Notes under the pieces: generated by a model | Databases searched by the model: none | What the model was told of the DNA's origin: nothing | Seen by the model: only the letters and a program-made list of their open reading frames with translations | In this document: one piece after another, positions 1 to 7,443 of the stretch | Layout: every line of letters starts with the position of its first letter | Position numbering within the stretch: position 1 is the stretch's first letter | Made by a program: the position numbers and the translations under genes | Origin: CALJTV01 sp034435835 | GTDB taxonomy: Bacteria; Chloroflexota; Dehalococcoidia; GIF9; UBA5629 | Reading direction: 5' to 3' | Assembly (NCBI GenBank): GCA_034435835.1 | Contig: DAOTWF010000030.1 | Coordinates: forward strand, 1 to 64,000 | Length of the DNA: 64,000 nucleotides

Positions 1-222
1 CCTCTGGTGTGCCAGTTGTCGTGCCAACGGCAGTGCTGGGTAGCTATGTCTGGACGGGATAAGCGCTGAAAGCCTCTAAGCACGAAGCCCACCCCAAGAT
101 GAAATCTCCCACCGGGCCAACCGGGTAAGACCGCAGGTAGACTACCTGCTTGATAGGCGGCACGTGTAAGCGCAGCAATGCGTTCAGCTGAGCCGTACTA
201 ATGGTCGAGGTCTTCGACCTAC
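1..222 (+). rRNA. 23S ribosomal RNA, 3' end (partial)
   Basis: The first ~220 bases match the conserved last part of bacterial 23S rRNA. They include the sarcin-distal 3' domain string with TCTGGACGGGATAAGCGCTG, the block TGATAGGCGGCACGTGTAAG and the terminal GTACTAAT signature at 195-202. The 5' part lies outside the window. The 3' boundary is estimated from the usual distance after ACTAAT and may be off by several bases. No 5S rRNA follows; an initiator tRNA begins only ~40 bases downstream. Confidence 0.95.
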
Positions 223-261
223 ATCAGGCTGAGCACAAAACTATTCACTTGCTATCAGTAT

Positions 262-336
<75 letters not shown>

Positions 337-344
337 GAAAAAAG

Positions 345-377
345 AAGGTAAGGACACAAATCCTTGCCTTTTTGTTT
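345..377 (+). terminator. Rho-independent terminator after the rRNA/tRNA unit
   Basis: A 10-bp stem (345-354 with 361-370, one G-T pair) has a six-base loop and is followed by TTTGTTT. It starts nine bases after the tRNA CCA and closes the 23S-tRNA transcription unit. Confidence 0.85.
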
Positions 378-434
378 ACCCCTCGCTTTCCTGCTGAGTG
401 AAATCGCAAGCTCCCCATCCCCCATTGCCTGCGG

Positions 435-463
435 TTGAATCACAGGCTCGCTAGATTTATACT
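435..463 (+). promoter_or_regulatory. Sigma70-like promoter for the phosphorylase gene
   Basis: TTGAAT at 435-440, a 17-base spacer and TATACT at 458-463. Transcription should start near 470, giving a leader of about 130 bases before the chosen ATG at 598. An 18-codon open frame begins with an ATG at 474, only a few bases after the expected start of the RNA, and ends before the main gene. Confidence 0.6.
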
Positions 464-597
464 TCCAGTCCTAATGAAAGCTACTATTGGCTATTGCAAC
501 AACTGCCCGGCAAAATCTAAACTACAGTAACGAGGCAGGACACCTTATTACACAGCCGTCGGCAAGGGGCAGGAGTCTGCAAGAGACCGGTTTCAGA

Positions 598-2772
598 ATG
601 GAATATGTTAAAATGTTGACTGTGCAGATAAGCGAATGCAGCCCGATAGCTTTGAAATTACCAAGCCGCATTAGCGGTTTGAGCAGACTGGCTTATAACC
701 TCTGGTGGAGCTGGCATCTGGAGCCAAGAGAGCTATTCAAATCGCTAGACCGTGCCCTGTGGAAAGTCACCGACCACAACCCCATTAAGCTGCTACAGCA
801 AATCGAACCGCACCGCCTTGTTGCCGCCGCCCAAAATCCTGAATTCCTAGCAAAATACGATGCGGTGATGCAGGAGTTCGACAAAGAAATTTCGTCACAA
901 TCCACATGGCTCAATACAGCCCACCCCGAGATTGCATCTTGCACAATCGCCTACTTCTCCCCAGAGTTCGCCATACACCGCTCACTCCCCATCTACGCAG
1001 GCGGACTTGGTATTCTGGCTGGCGATTATTGCAAGGAAGCCAGCGACCTTGGCCTCCACCTTGTCGGCATCGGCTTCATGTACCCCAAAGGCTACTTCCA
1101 CCAGCATTTGCTCAGCGACGGCTGGCAAGAAGAAGTCTTTGAGGAACTTGATTTTAATGAGGCACCTATTGTACGAGCTATCAACCCGGACAAGTCACCT
1201 CTTATCGTCGAAGTCCCGCTTAACGATAGCATTATCCGTGTGGCGATTTGGAAGGTCAGCCTAGGTAGAGTGAACCTGTACCTCATGGATACTAACATTG
1301 AGCAGAACTCGCCCTCAGACCGCGAGATCTCCAGTCGTTTATATATCGGCGACCGCGAAATGCGCCTGAAGCAAGAGATCATCCTGGGAATCGGTGGCGT
1401 GCGAACTCTCCGCGCACTCGGGATCAGCCCCTCAATCTGGCATGCCAACGAAGGGCATACAGCCTTTATGATACTGGAACGTATCAGAGAACTCATGGCA
1501 CAGGGCAACGACTTCGACGCTGCTGTGCATCAGGTTCAGGCTACTACGGTGTTTACCACCCACACACCTGTACCCGCCGGCAACGACACCTTTTCGATAG
1601 AACTGGTGGAAAAATACTTTAGTCGCTTCCGGGAATCCATAGGGTTATCTCGTGACGATTTCCTCGATCTTGGCAGAATAACCATGGATGACACCACCTT
1701 CAATATGACTGTCCTGGGGCTGAAACTGTCCGGCTATCGAAATGGCGTCAGTCAGCTCCATGGCTGGGTGTGCCGCCGCATGTGGCACTCCCTCTGGCCC
1801 AAAGTCGAAGAAAATGATGTGCCCGTTTCAGCAGTGACAAACGGTGTCCACGTGCCCACCTGGCTATCCCATCAGATGTTCCGCCTTTTTAACAAATATC
1901 TCGGCGAGGGCTGGCTGGAAAACCACGATGACCCCACAGTGTGGGAGCGGGTTATGGACATCCCTGACGAGGATTTGATCGCTGCCCGACGATGGCTAAA
2001 AGGTAAGCTAATCTCCTTCATCAAAAATCAAGCCCGCAAGCGCTGGTCTCATGACTGCATCCCCGCTGACCAGGCACTGGCCCTTGGCGGCCTTCTGGAC
2101 AGCGATGTGTTGACCATCGGATATGCCCGCCGCTTCACCGACTACAAGCGTCCAGCCCTGATCCTGTATGACCTGGAACGGCTGCAGAGGCTTCTCCATG
2201 ACAACCTAAGACCAGTGCAGGTAATCTTTGCTGGCAAAGCGCACCCACAAGACGAACGTGGAAAACAGCTTATCAAAGAAGTGTTCCAAATAGCCAAAGA
2301 CCCAAAATGTGGAGGGAGGATAGCCTTTGTTGAAGACTACGACATGCAGTCGGCACGTTACATCGTCCAAGGTGTTGACGTCTGGCTCAATACACCACGC
2401 CAGCTACAGGAGGCAAGCGGTACCAGCGGGATGAAAGCCGCCATCAACGGCGCGCTCCATCTCAGCGTCCTCGATGGCTGGTGGTACGAGGGCTACAACG
2501 GCACGAACGGCTGGGCAATAGGCAGTGACATACAAACCAGCTCATCCACAGATCGCGACCGGAGCGATGCCAAAGCCCTGTATGATATCCTGGAAAACAA
2601 CATTATACCGCTCTATTATGAAAGAGATATAAACGGTATCCCTCGCCGCTGGGCACTGATGGTGAAGGAGTCTATACGCTCTATCTTGCCCCGCTTCAGT
2701 GCCCGCCGTATGGCAAAGGAATACACCGAGCTATTCTATCTGCCAGCAGGCCAGCATCTGCAGCAAGCCTAA
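598..2772 (+). CDS. Alpha-glucan (glycogen/maltodextrin) phosphorylase, GT35 short form
   Basis: Releases glucose-1-phosphate from alpha-1,4-glucans using pyridoxal phosphate; cytoplasmic glycogen or maltodextrin mobilisation. At ~724 residues it belongs to the compact bacterial/archaeal subfamily (TIGR02094 type). Visible family marks are AYNLWWSW near the N-terminus, YFSPEFAIH, HANEGHTAF, TTHTPVPAGNDTF, the TNGVHVPTW segment, and EASGTSGMKAAING, which holds the expected PLP lysine at ~613. The reading frame is open from a TTG at 487, but the ATG at 598 (or 613) fits the family N-terminus better, since residues before it resemble nothing. The gene has its own promoter upstream and converges on the small membrane protein gene, overlapping it by four bases. 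No other glycogen gene is in the window. Confidence 0.93.
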   Translation: MEYVKMLTVQISECSPIALKLPSRISGLSRLAYNLWWSWHLEPRELFKSLDRALWKVTDHNPIKLLQQIEPHRLVAAAQNPEFLAKYDAVMQEFDKEISSQSTWLNTAHPEIASCTIAYFSPEFAIHRSLPIYAGGLGILAGDYCKEASDLGLHLVGIGFMYPKGYFHQHLLSDGWQEEVFEELDFNEAPIVRAINPDKSPLIVEVPLNDSIIRVAIWKVSLGRVNLYLMDTNIEQNSPSDREISSRLYIGDREMRLKQEIILGIGGVRTLRALGISPSIWHANEGHTAFMILERIRELMAQGNDFDAAVHQVQATTVFTTHTPVPAGNDTFSIELVEKYFSRFRESIGLSRDDFLDLGRITMDDTTFNMTVLGLKLSGYRNGVSQLHGWVCRRMWHSLWPKVEENDVPVSAVTNGVHVPTWLSHQMFRLFNKYLGEGWLENHDDPTVWERVMDIPDEDLIAARRWLKGKLISFIKNQARKRWSHDCIPADQALALGGLLDSDVLTIGYARRFTDYKRPALILYDLERLQRLLHDNLRPVQVIFAGKAHPQDERGKQLIKEVFQIAKDPKCGGRIAFVEDYDMQSARYIVQGVDVWLNTPRQLQEASGTSGMKAAINGALHLSVLDGWWYEGYNGTNGWAIGSDIQTSSSTDRDRSDAKALYDILENNIIPLYYERDINGIPRRWALMVKESIRSILPRFSARRMAKEYTELFYLPAGQHLQQA

Positions 2773-3074
2773 GCACAGTCTGCTAGCCAACCGCCCAAGA
2801 GGACAAGGACATTCCAGAAAGCAACGGCTCCGTAGAAAGCAACCATGCCTGACGCCGCAGTAAGCGCCAGACGCGGAAAAAGCCTGTGTATAAAATATAT
2901 CACCACCACGGAGAAAATTGCCCCGACTACCTTCAACGGCAGAAAGTTACCGCCGAGAACTAGAGGTTCCACCAGCGGATTGCCCTCCTTCACCACACCG
3001 TTCTCAACCAGAAACTGTGTTAGCATACCATCCACAACTTGAAGGCTGCCGAGTAAAGCTAGGAAATACTTCAT
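2769..3074 (-). CDS. Small membrane protein, DUF5658-like
   Basis: A 101-residue protein with three or four hydrophobic segments. After the first helix it has the short polar motif GNPLVEP, which in DUF5658-type proteins also follows the first membrane helix. The function of this family is unknown. The ATG at 3074 has GGAG eight bases upstream. It converges on the phosphorylase gene, overlapping its stop by four bases, and is divergent from the signalling block. The family assignment is from general resemblance only; that it is a real membrane protein is more certain. Confidence 0.6.
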   Translation of the reverse strand: MKYFLALLGSLQVVDGMLTQFLVENGVVKEGNPLVEPLVLGGNFLPLKVVGAIFSVVVIYFIHRLFPRLALTAASGMVAFYGAVAFWNVLVLLGGWLADCA

Positions 3075-3100
3075 AACACTCCGGTGACCAAGAGTCTTTT

Positions 3101-3169
3101 GTCAAATATCATAAAGATTCTGAGCCAACAGGCTCAAAAAGTCAAGCCACCTGGCTCATTATATTTGAC
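3101..3169. repeat. Nested inverted repeats with two alternative pairings
   Basis: Outer arms GTCAAATAT (3101-3109) and ATATTTGAC (3161-3169) are perfectly complementary. Inside, TGAGCCA (3121-3127) can pair with TGGCTCA (3152-3158). Alternatively TGAGCC pairs locally with GGCTCA (3131-3136), and AGCCA (3145-3149) with TGGCT (3152-3156). The competing pairings resemble a switchable leader for the leftward gene or a bidirectional operator. Function unknown. Confidence 0.55.
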
Positions 3170-3192
3170 ATTTTACCTAGCAACAGGCCACC

Positions 3193-3222
3193 TTGACATA
3201 CTGGACACGGCTGGACTATGAT
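3193..3222 (+). promoter_or_regulatory. Sigma70-like promoter for the signalling block
   Basis: TTGACA at 3193-3198, an 18-base spacer and TATGAT at 3217-3222, a close match to consensus. It reads toward the CheC-like gene and implies a long untranslated leader of about 264 bases. Confidence 0.6.
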
Positions 3223-3492
3223 TCAAGCTAACTGTGCCGGGGACGCAAATAGAAGGTCACGAAATCAAACCTAATCCCAACTGGCACAGATAGTTTTAAG
3301 ACCATGGCACACAGCGATAAACATGACTTTTGTAATCCCCATACCTTACCATACTGGCTCACAATTGCTAGCCTGCCGTCTCTTGCCCATAATGGCGATA
3401 ATTGCAACAATAGTTGTGTTCTGCGGGTAGGGAAGAAAAGCAGGTTTTGCGCCTGCACCATTTGAATTACACAGATACGGGGACAAACTGGC

Positions 3493-4254
3493 ATGTTAAA
3501 CATTTTTTTAGCTAATACACCAGAAACCGGCACTGCAACTATTGCCAAACTATTGCGGCTCACAGCCGTCGAAGAACACCAGATAGACCACGAAAATCTC
3601 AAGGCATGGGAAAGAACCATCAAGGATGTCATAAAGCACTTCAGCCGGTTACTATCTGGAATGACCAGCCAGGATATTAAAACACAGCTGCTGAAATTAG
3701 AGCCGACTTCGGAAGACGGTGCCGTTGAGAGGCTTGGTGGATCAACAGCGGTAGTCAGCGCATTGTACCTACATGTGAATACACCAAATTGCGTAAGCGG
3801 TTGTGTAATGTTAGCTCTCCAGCTAGAGTTTGCCAGGTTTCTCACCAGGCTCACTACATATATGACAACAGAAATTCCCGAGGAGTATGTTCATACTGAA
3901 GTCTCCGATTTCCACCAGGTCAGCAACATGCTTGGCTACTCGCTTGCCTCTGCAGTTGCAGAATTCTGCCGTGCCCGATCACAATTCTCTCCACCGGTCA
4001 TCTTGATGGACACTGCCCGGACGATCATGGAAATAGCCCGAATGGAAATGTCGAGCAGGCAAGGCGATAGCCAGTTTTTAGTCGGTGCTATCGGTATCGC
4101 CGCAAACAAAAGCCATTTTGAGGGAACATTCGCCCTGTGTTGCCCGGCTTCACTGCTAAAAGAATCCAAGGCGGGCAGCAGTGCCGAACCATCCAGCAGA
4201 CAGATGGCATTGCGCTTTCCCACTTCCAAGAGTTCATTGCCAAGACGTTTTTAG
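3493..4254 (+). CDS. CheC-like chemotaxis phosphatase-family protein
   Basis: CheC/FliY/CheX proteins remove phosphate from CheY-P. Residues ~95-230 align by eye with the second half of CheC: a strand segment with SGCVMLALQ, a helix with HQVSNMLGYSLASAVAEF, then SPPVILMDTA followed by a long helix and a final strand before FALCCPAS. The CheC active-site pattern ExxN-x22-P is kept except that Glu is replaced by Gln (Q-V-S-N, then Pro 22 residues later). The first active-site helix of CheC is not recognisable, so phosphatase activity is doubtful and the protein may be an adaptor. It precedes the kinase/regulator pair and the archaellum operon on the same strand, which suggests a link to motility signalling. 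The last ~30 residues are polar and unrelated to the family. Confidence 0.6.
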   Translation: MLNIFLANTPETGTATIAKLLRLTAVEEHQIDHENLKAWERTIKDVIKHFSRLLSGMTSQDIKTQLLKLEPTSEDGAVERLGGSTAVVSALYLHVNTPNCVSGCVMLALQLEFARFLTRLTTYMTTEIPEEYVHTEVSDFHQVSNMLGYSLASAVAEFCRARSQFSPPVILMDTARTIMEIARMEMSSRQGDSQFLVGAIGIAANKSHFEGTFALCCPASLLKESKAGSSAEPSSRQMALRFPTSKSSLPRRF

Positions 4255-4270
4255 TAATAGCGAAAATGGG

Positions 4271-4296
4271 GTAGACTGACAGAGTAGACTGACAAA
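4271..4296. repeat. Two 13-bp tandem direct repeats upstream of the kinase gene
   Basis: The 11-base string GTAGACTGACA occurs at 4271-4281 and again at 4284-4294, spaced by GA, giving a 13-bp period. It lies between the CheC-like gene and the kinase gene, about 80 bases before the kinase start. The arrangement resembles tandem binding sites for a response regulator, but no binding data exist. Confidence 0.6.
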
Positions 4297-4373
4297 ACAG
4301 AAGATTTGGCTGTGGCAGCAGGAGCAGCAGCACGGTGCAGGTGCTGAACGCACCCCCATAAGGAGGGAGGGCT

Positions 4374-6011
4374 GTGATTAAAGGAACTATCCTGGTTGTT
4401 GAAAGTGAGTCCAGCCTGCTGGAAACAACAGCAAGAGCTCTCATAGACGAGGGTTACTCTGTCAGCGGCACCACCCACAGCCAAGAAGCCCTGGCAATCA
4501 TTGCGGAAAACACCATCGACCTACTGGTTACTGACCTTAACCTCCCGGACTCCAGTGCCATCGAGCTGATCAAAAGGTCACGCCTTTTCGACCCCGAGAT
4601 CGGCGCCATCATTATAGTTGGCGACCACTCCTACCGCACAATTGTGGATGCAGTGACAGCCGGCGTGCATTCCATCTTGATAAAACCATTCAGCCAGGAA
4701 CAGCTTATCTCGGCCTGCGCTGAGGCTATGGAAAAGGTCCATTCCCTGAAAGAATACACGCGGCTAAAAGCCTTGATGCCCCTGTTTGAAGTTACCAAGT
4801 CTATTATTTCGGAACTACGAATTGATAGATTGTGCAGTTACATCGTCAGGACGGTGAGCGCTGAAACTAGGGCGGACACCGTAAGCCTGATGCTACTCAA
4901 TGAACCCACCCAAGAGTTGATCCTCAAGGCGGGGGTCGGGGTACCCCAAGAAGCAATTGGAGAGGGGATTTCAAGGGCGGACGAGCCGCTGTGCTACAAA
5001 GCCATCGGAAATGTAACCCCCATTCAGGTCAACGACGCACCCACCTCACAGACAAAGCACCATTTTGGCATTGCCAACGCATTATATATTCCTCTTATCA
5101 GCCGGGGTAAAGCCATAGGTGTCCTGAAAGTCAGTAATAAGACTCACAGGAGACTGTTTACCAGATACGACCTCGAGATGCTTACCATACTTGCAGGTCA
5201 GGCAGCAACAGCCATAGAGAACGCCAGCCTTTTCGACAAGATCAAAGTGGAGAAATCAAGGCTCTCCCGCCTGGTTAAAAAGGTTTTGCAGGCACAGGAG
5301 GAAGAGCGCTCCAGAGTTTCCGACGAACTCCACGATACTGTCGTACAGTGGATTGTGAGCGCCTCCTACCATAGCCAGACAGCAAAAGCTTTAATCGCAA
5401 GAGAAAAGTTCAACGATGCCACCCTAGAGCTGGAGAAGGCTAACCGAATAATCGACCAGTCCATACGTGAGATCCGCCGCATCATCATCAACCTACGGCC
5501 CAATTTGCTTAGCGAACTGGGCTTGCTGGAAGCCCTGCAGTACCACCTTAGAGCCATGGAAAAGGAGACCGGGATTGTCTGCCATTTTGAGGTGCATGGG
5601 AAGCCCCGCCCTCTCACCTGGCCCCAAGAAATAACCATATACCGTATAGTCCTGGAAGCATTAAACAATATCAAAAAGCACTCCCAGGCTAGCAGCACAG
5701 AGCTGATCATCTGGTTCTCTCCAGATGCTGTGCAAGTCTCGGTGACGGACAACGGCACAGGGTTCGACCTCGCAAAGGTAACAGATAACGCTCATGGAAA
5801 TGGGAATATTGGCCTATTGAGCATGCAAGAAAGGGCAAACATGGTGGACGGCGAACTGCAGATAGAATCGAGTCCAGGCGCTGGCACCAATATAACCCTC
5901 AATATTCCCACTGTCAGAAAGCGCGAGGGTAAAGGCACCAATGGTGTACCGTCATTACCTATCAATGTCAAAGGAGGTAGCCATGCCCACCATCAAAGTC
6001 ATGATAGTTGA
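4374..6011 (+). CDS. Sensor kinase: receiver + GAF + HisKA_3 + HATPase (NarL/DevS type)
   Basis: A 545-residue cytoplasmic hybrid kinase without membrane segments. Residues 1-120 form a receiver domain with Asp54 in VTDLNLPD and Lys in LIKPF; the usual paired acidic residues after the first strand are E-S-E. Residues ~150-300 form a GAF sensor domain. Residues ~305-380 are a HisKA_3 dimerisation domain with His320 in DELHDTVVQW, and the C-terminus is a HATPase with NGTGFDL and GNIGLLSM. The GTG start at 4374 is preceded by AGGAGGG. It overlaps the regulator gene by 29 bases. The receiver in front suggests input from another phosphorelay, and the location suggests control of the archaellum operon; both are inference. 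Confidence 0.92.
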   Translation: MIKGTILVVESESSLLETTARALIDEGYSVSGTTHSQEALAIIAENTIDLLVTDLNLPDSSAIELIKRSRLFDPEIGAIIIVGDHSYRTIVDAVTAGVHSILIKPFSQEQLISACAEAMEKVHSLKEYTRLKALMPLFEVTKSIISELRIDRLCSYIVRTVSAETRADTVSLMLLNEPTQELILKAGVGVPQEAIGEGISRADEPLCYKAIGNVTPIQVNDAPTSQTKHHFGIANALYIPLISRGKAIGVLKVSNKTHRRLFTRYDLEMLTILAGQAATAIENASLFDKIKVEKSRLSRLVKKVLQAQEEERSRVSDELHDTVVQWIVSASYHSQTAKALIAREKFNDATLELEKANRIIDQSIREIRRIIINLRPNLLSELGLLEALQYHLRAMEKETGIVCHFEVHGKPRPLTWPQEITIYRIVLEALNNIKKHSQASSTELIIWFSPDAVQVSVTDNGTGFDLAKVTDNAHGNGNIGLLSMQERANMVDGELQIESSPGAGTNITLNIPTVRKREGKGTNGVPSLPINVKGGSHAHHQSHDS

Positions 6012-6615
6012 TGACCACCGTGTAGTCAGAGAAGGGCTCCGCGGCATGCTTCAGCTCGACCCCGCTATCGAGGTGGTAGGAGAAGCAGACTCCGGAGAAA
6101 AAGCACTGAAGGAGGTGGAAAAGCTATCACCGGACGTGATATTGATGGACGCAAAGATGCCGGATATGAGCGGCATCGAGGCTACAAGGCTACTCAAGGA
6201 GCGTGGCTGCAATGCCAGAATAGTCATCCTCACCGGCTATGAAGACAAATACCTGACCCAAGCCGCTGAAGCTGGTGCCAGTGGTTACTTGGTCAAAGCC
6301 ATAAGTCAGGAAGAACTAGTCAATGCGGTGAAATCTGCCTATTACGGCAAATCACCGCTGTCACCTGAAGTGACCCAGAGCCTGTTCCACACCTTCGCCA
6401 CTTTCTCCAGGCTCAACCGCAACAATTTGCTCACCCCACGCCAGCTTGAAATACTCAGGTTAATCGCTTCCGGCGCCACAAATAAACAGATCAGCCAGAA
6501 GCTTTTTGTCAGCGAGGCCACGGTCAAACGGGAGACCAACGCCATCTTTGAAAAACTGGACGCTGCCGACCGGGCACAGGCAGTCGCTGAAGCCTACCGA
6601 AGAAACATCCTCTAG
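5983..6615 (+). CDS. Response regulator, NarL/LuxR type
   Basis: A 210-residue DNA-binding response regulator: receiver with DDH near the start, phospho-accepting Asp56 in LMDAKMPD, the LTGY switch residue and Lys in YLVKA, then a LuxR-type helix-turn-helix (LTPRQLEILRLIASGATNKQ and TVKRETN). An earlier in-frame start exists at 5941, but the ATG at 5983 has a perfect AGGAGGT just upstream and fits the family. It is translationally coupled to the kinase by a 29-base overlap, so the two form a cognate pair. The archaellum operon begins 830 bases downstream and is a natural but untested target. Confidence 0.95.
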   Translation: MPTIKVMIVDDHRVVREGLRGMLQLDPAIEVVGEADSGEKALKEVEKLSPDVILMDAKMPDMSGIEATRLLKERGCNARIVILTGYEDKYLTQAAEAGASGYLVKAISQEELVNAVKSAYYGKSPLSPEVTQSLFHTFATFSRLNRNNLLTPRQLEILRLIASGATNKQISQKLFVSEATVKRETNAIFEKLDAADRAQAVAEAYRRNIL

Positions 6616-6648
6616 CCCAGCCATTTTATAATACCGCTTACTAGACTA

Positions 6649-6678
6649 AAGCCCCGGAAAGGGGCTTCTCTGCTTTTT
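6649..6678 (+). terminator. Terminator after the regulator gene
   Basis: AAGCCCC (6649-6655), loop GGAAA and GGGGCTT (6661-6667), followed by a T-rich stretch ending in TTTTT. It separates the kinase/regulator operon from the next gene. Confidence 0.8.
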
Positions 6679-6839
6679 CACCAGCAAATTCGGTACAATC
6701 GAGCACTCACCTCATTAACTCTTTCGCTCACAAAACATTAGCTTTTTGGTCGCTTTTTTGTTGCCTTTTTAGGACTTCCAGCGCGTTTTCGCTAACTGTA
6801 ACAATATACACGAACATCTTAACACAGCGGGGGATAACA

Positions 6840-7328
6840 ATGGATATAGTGGTTTACAGCCATCTTTCCGATTCTATGCACAGTGACAATCGCGACAGCA
6901 CCATACGCGTAATGCTTATCGAATCTAGGCAGGCGATGCGGGAAGGCTTAAGACAGATGCTAGAGGACGAAACCGGAATCGAAGTCATAGCCGAAGTACC
7001 TGATACCCACACCGCAATCAGCCAGATGAAGACACTAACACCGGACAGCATAATAGTCGATATCGAACCGGAAGTCGGCCATATCCCCGAAAAGGTAGAA
7101 CGTCTGAAGAGACTAATACGACCGCTTAAAAAAGCCGCCGAGCAAGCCAGTATTATTGTCCTCAGTGACAACCACGAACTGCTGGCACCAGCGATTGCCA
7201 CCGGTATATCAGGTTACCTGACGAAAAGCGTTAGCCGCGATGAACTTGCAGCAGCAGTCCGCATAACCAATCTGTGGCGGCTGGTGCTTTTTTCGGACCA
7301 GCGAAGTTTCACCCTGGTCAAGATTTAG
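6840..7328 (+). CDS. Stand-alone degenerate receiver-domain protein
   Basis: A 162-residue receiver fold with no output domain. The phospho-accepting Asp is retained (IIVDIEP), as are the switch Ser (IVLSD) and the Lys in YLTKS. The acidic pair that binds magnesium after strand 1 is replaced by Glu-Ser (LIESRQ), and an insertion lies between strands 3 and 4 (~residues 82-102). The first ~20 residues and the hydrophobic C-terminal tail are outside the fold. It has close similarity in layout to the receivers of the NarL-type regulators nearby, so it may be a truncated paralogue that lost its DNA-binding domain. Placed directly ahead of the archaellin gene, it could act as a CheY-like or antagonist partner; that is inference. 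Confidence 0.7.
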   Translation: MDIVVYSHLSDSMHSDNRDSTIRVMLIESRQAMREGLRQMLEDETGIEVIAEVPDTHTAISQMKTLTPDSIIVDIEPEVGHIPEKVERLKRLIRPLKKAAEQASIIVLSDNHELLAPAIATGISGYLTKSVSRDELAAAVRITNLWRLVLFSDQRSFTLVKI

Positions 7329-7350
7329 ACCTTATTGAAACCAGCGATAC

Positions 7351-7377
7351 AAAGGAGGTGAGAGCTGAAAGATGTAG
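7351..7377 (+). promoter_or_regulatory. Strong ribosome-binding site followed by a start-stop pair in the archaellin leader
   Basis: AAAGGAGGTGA at 7351-7361 is a near-perfect Shine-Dalgarno sequence. The ATG it serves (7372-7374) is followed at once by TAG (7375-7377), so no peptide is encoded. A second strong site, AAAGGAGGT, serves the real archaellin ATG at 7444. The first site could be a ribosome standby or stalling element, or the relic of a lost gene. Confidence 0.5.
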
Positions 7378-7443
7378 AACAGTAAAGGCAAACAAATAGA
7401 ATGGCACCACGCCATCATAGACCCAAAGAAAGGAGGTAACAAA

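Larger units (their letters stand above)
3075..3492. other. 418-bp divergent intergenic region with nested inverted repeats
   Basis: No convincing gene is seen between the divergent genes ending at 3074 and starting at 3493. The region holds a set of nested and alternative inverted repeats at 3101-3169, a promoter at 3193-3222 and a ~264-base leader. Inside the leader, CTGTGCC near 3233 can pair with GGCACAG near 3275, and GCAGG/CCTGC form a small stem near 3450-3466. The 208-residue frame running opposite through 3228-3854 has no family resemblance and is not called. Confidence 0.6.

Noticed and set aside
3238..3250. GGGGACGCAAA in the leader, similar to the core of c-di-GMP-I riboswitches
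   Set aside because: The required upstream GGCAAAC-type element, the paired stems and the tetraloop receptor are not found, and the predicted RNA would begin too close to the string.
3228..3854. 208-residue leftward frame opposite the CheC-like gene
   Set aside because: Ser/Cys-rich composition without a family match, while the opposite strand encodes the CheC-like domain over the shared part.
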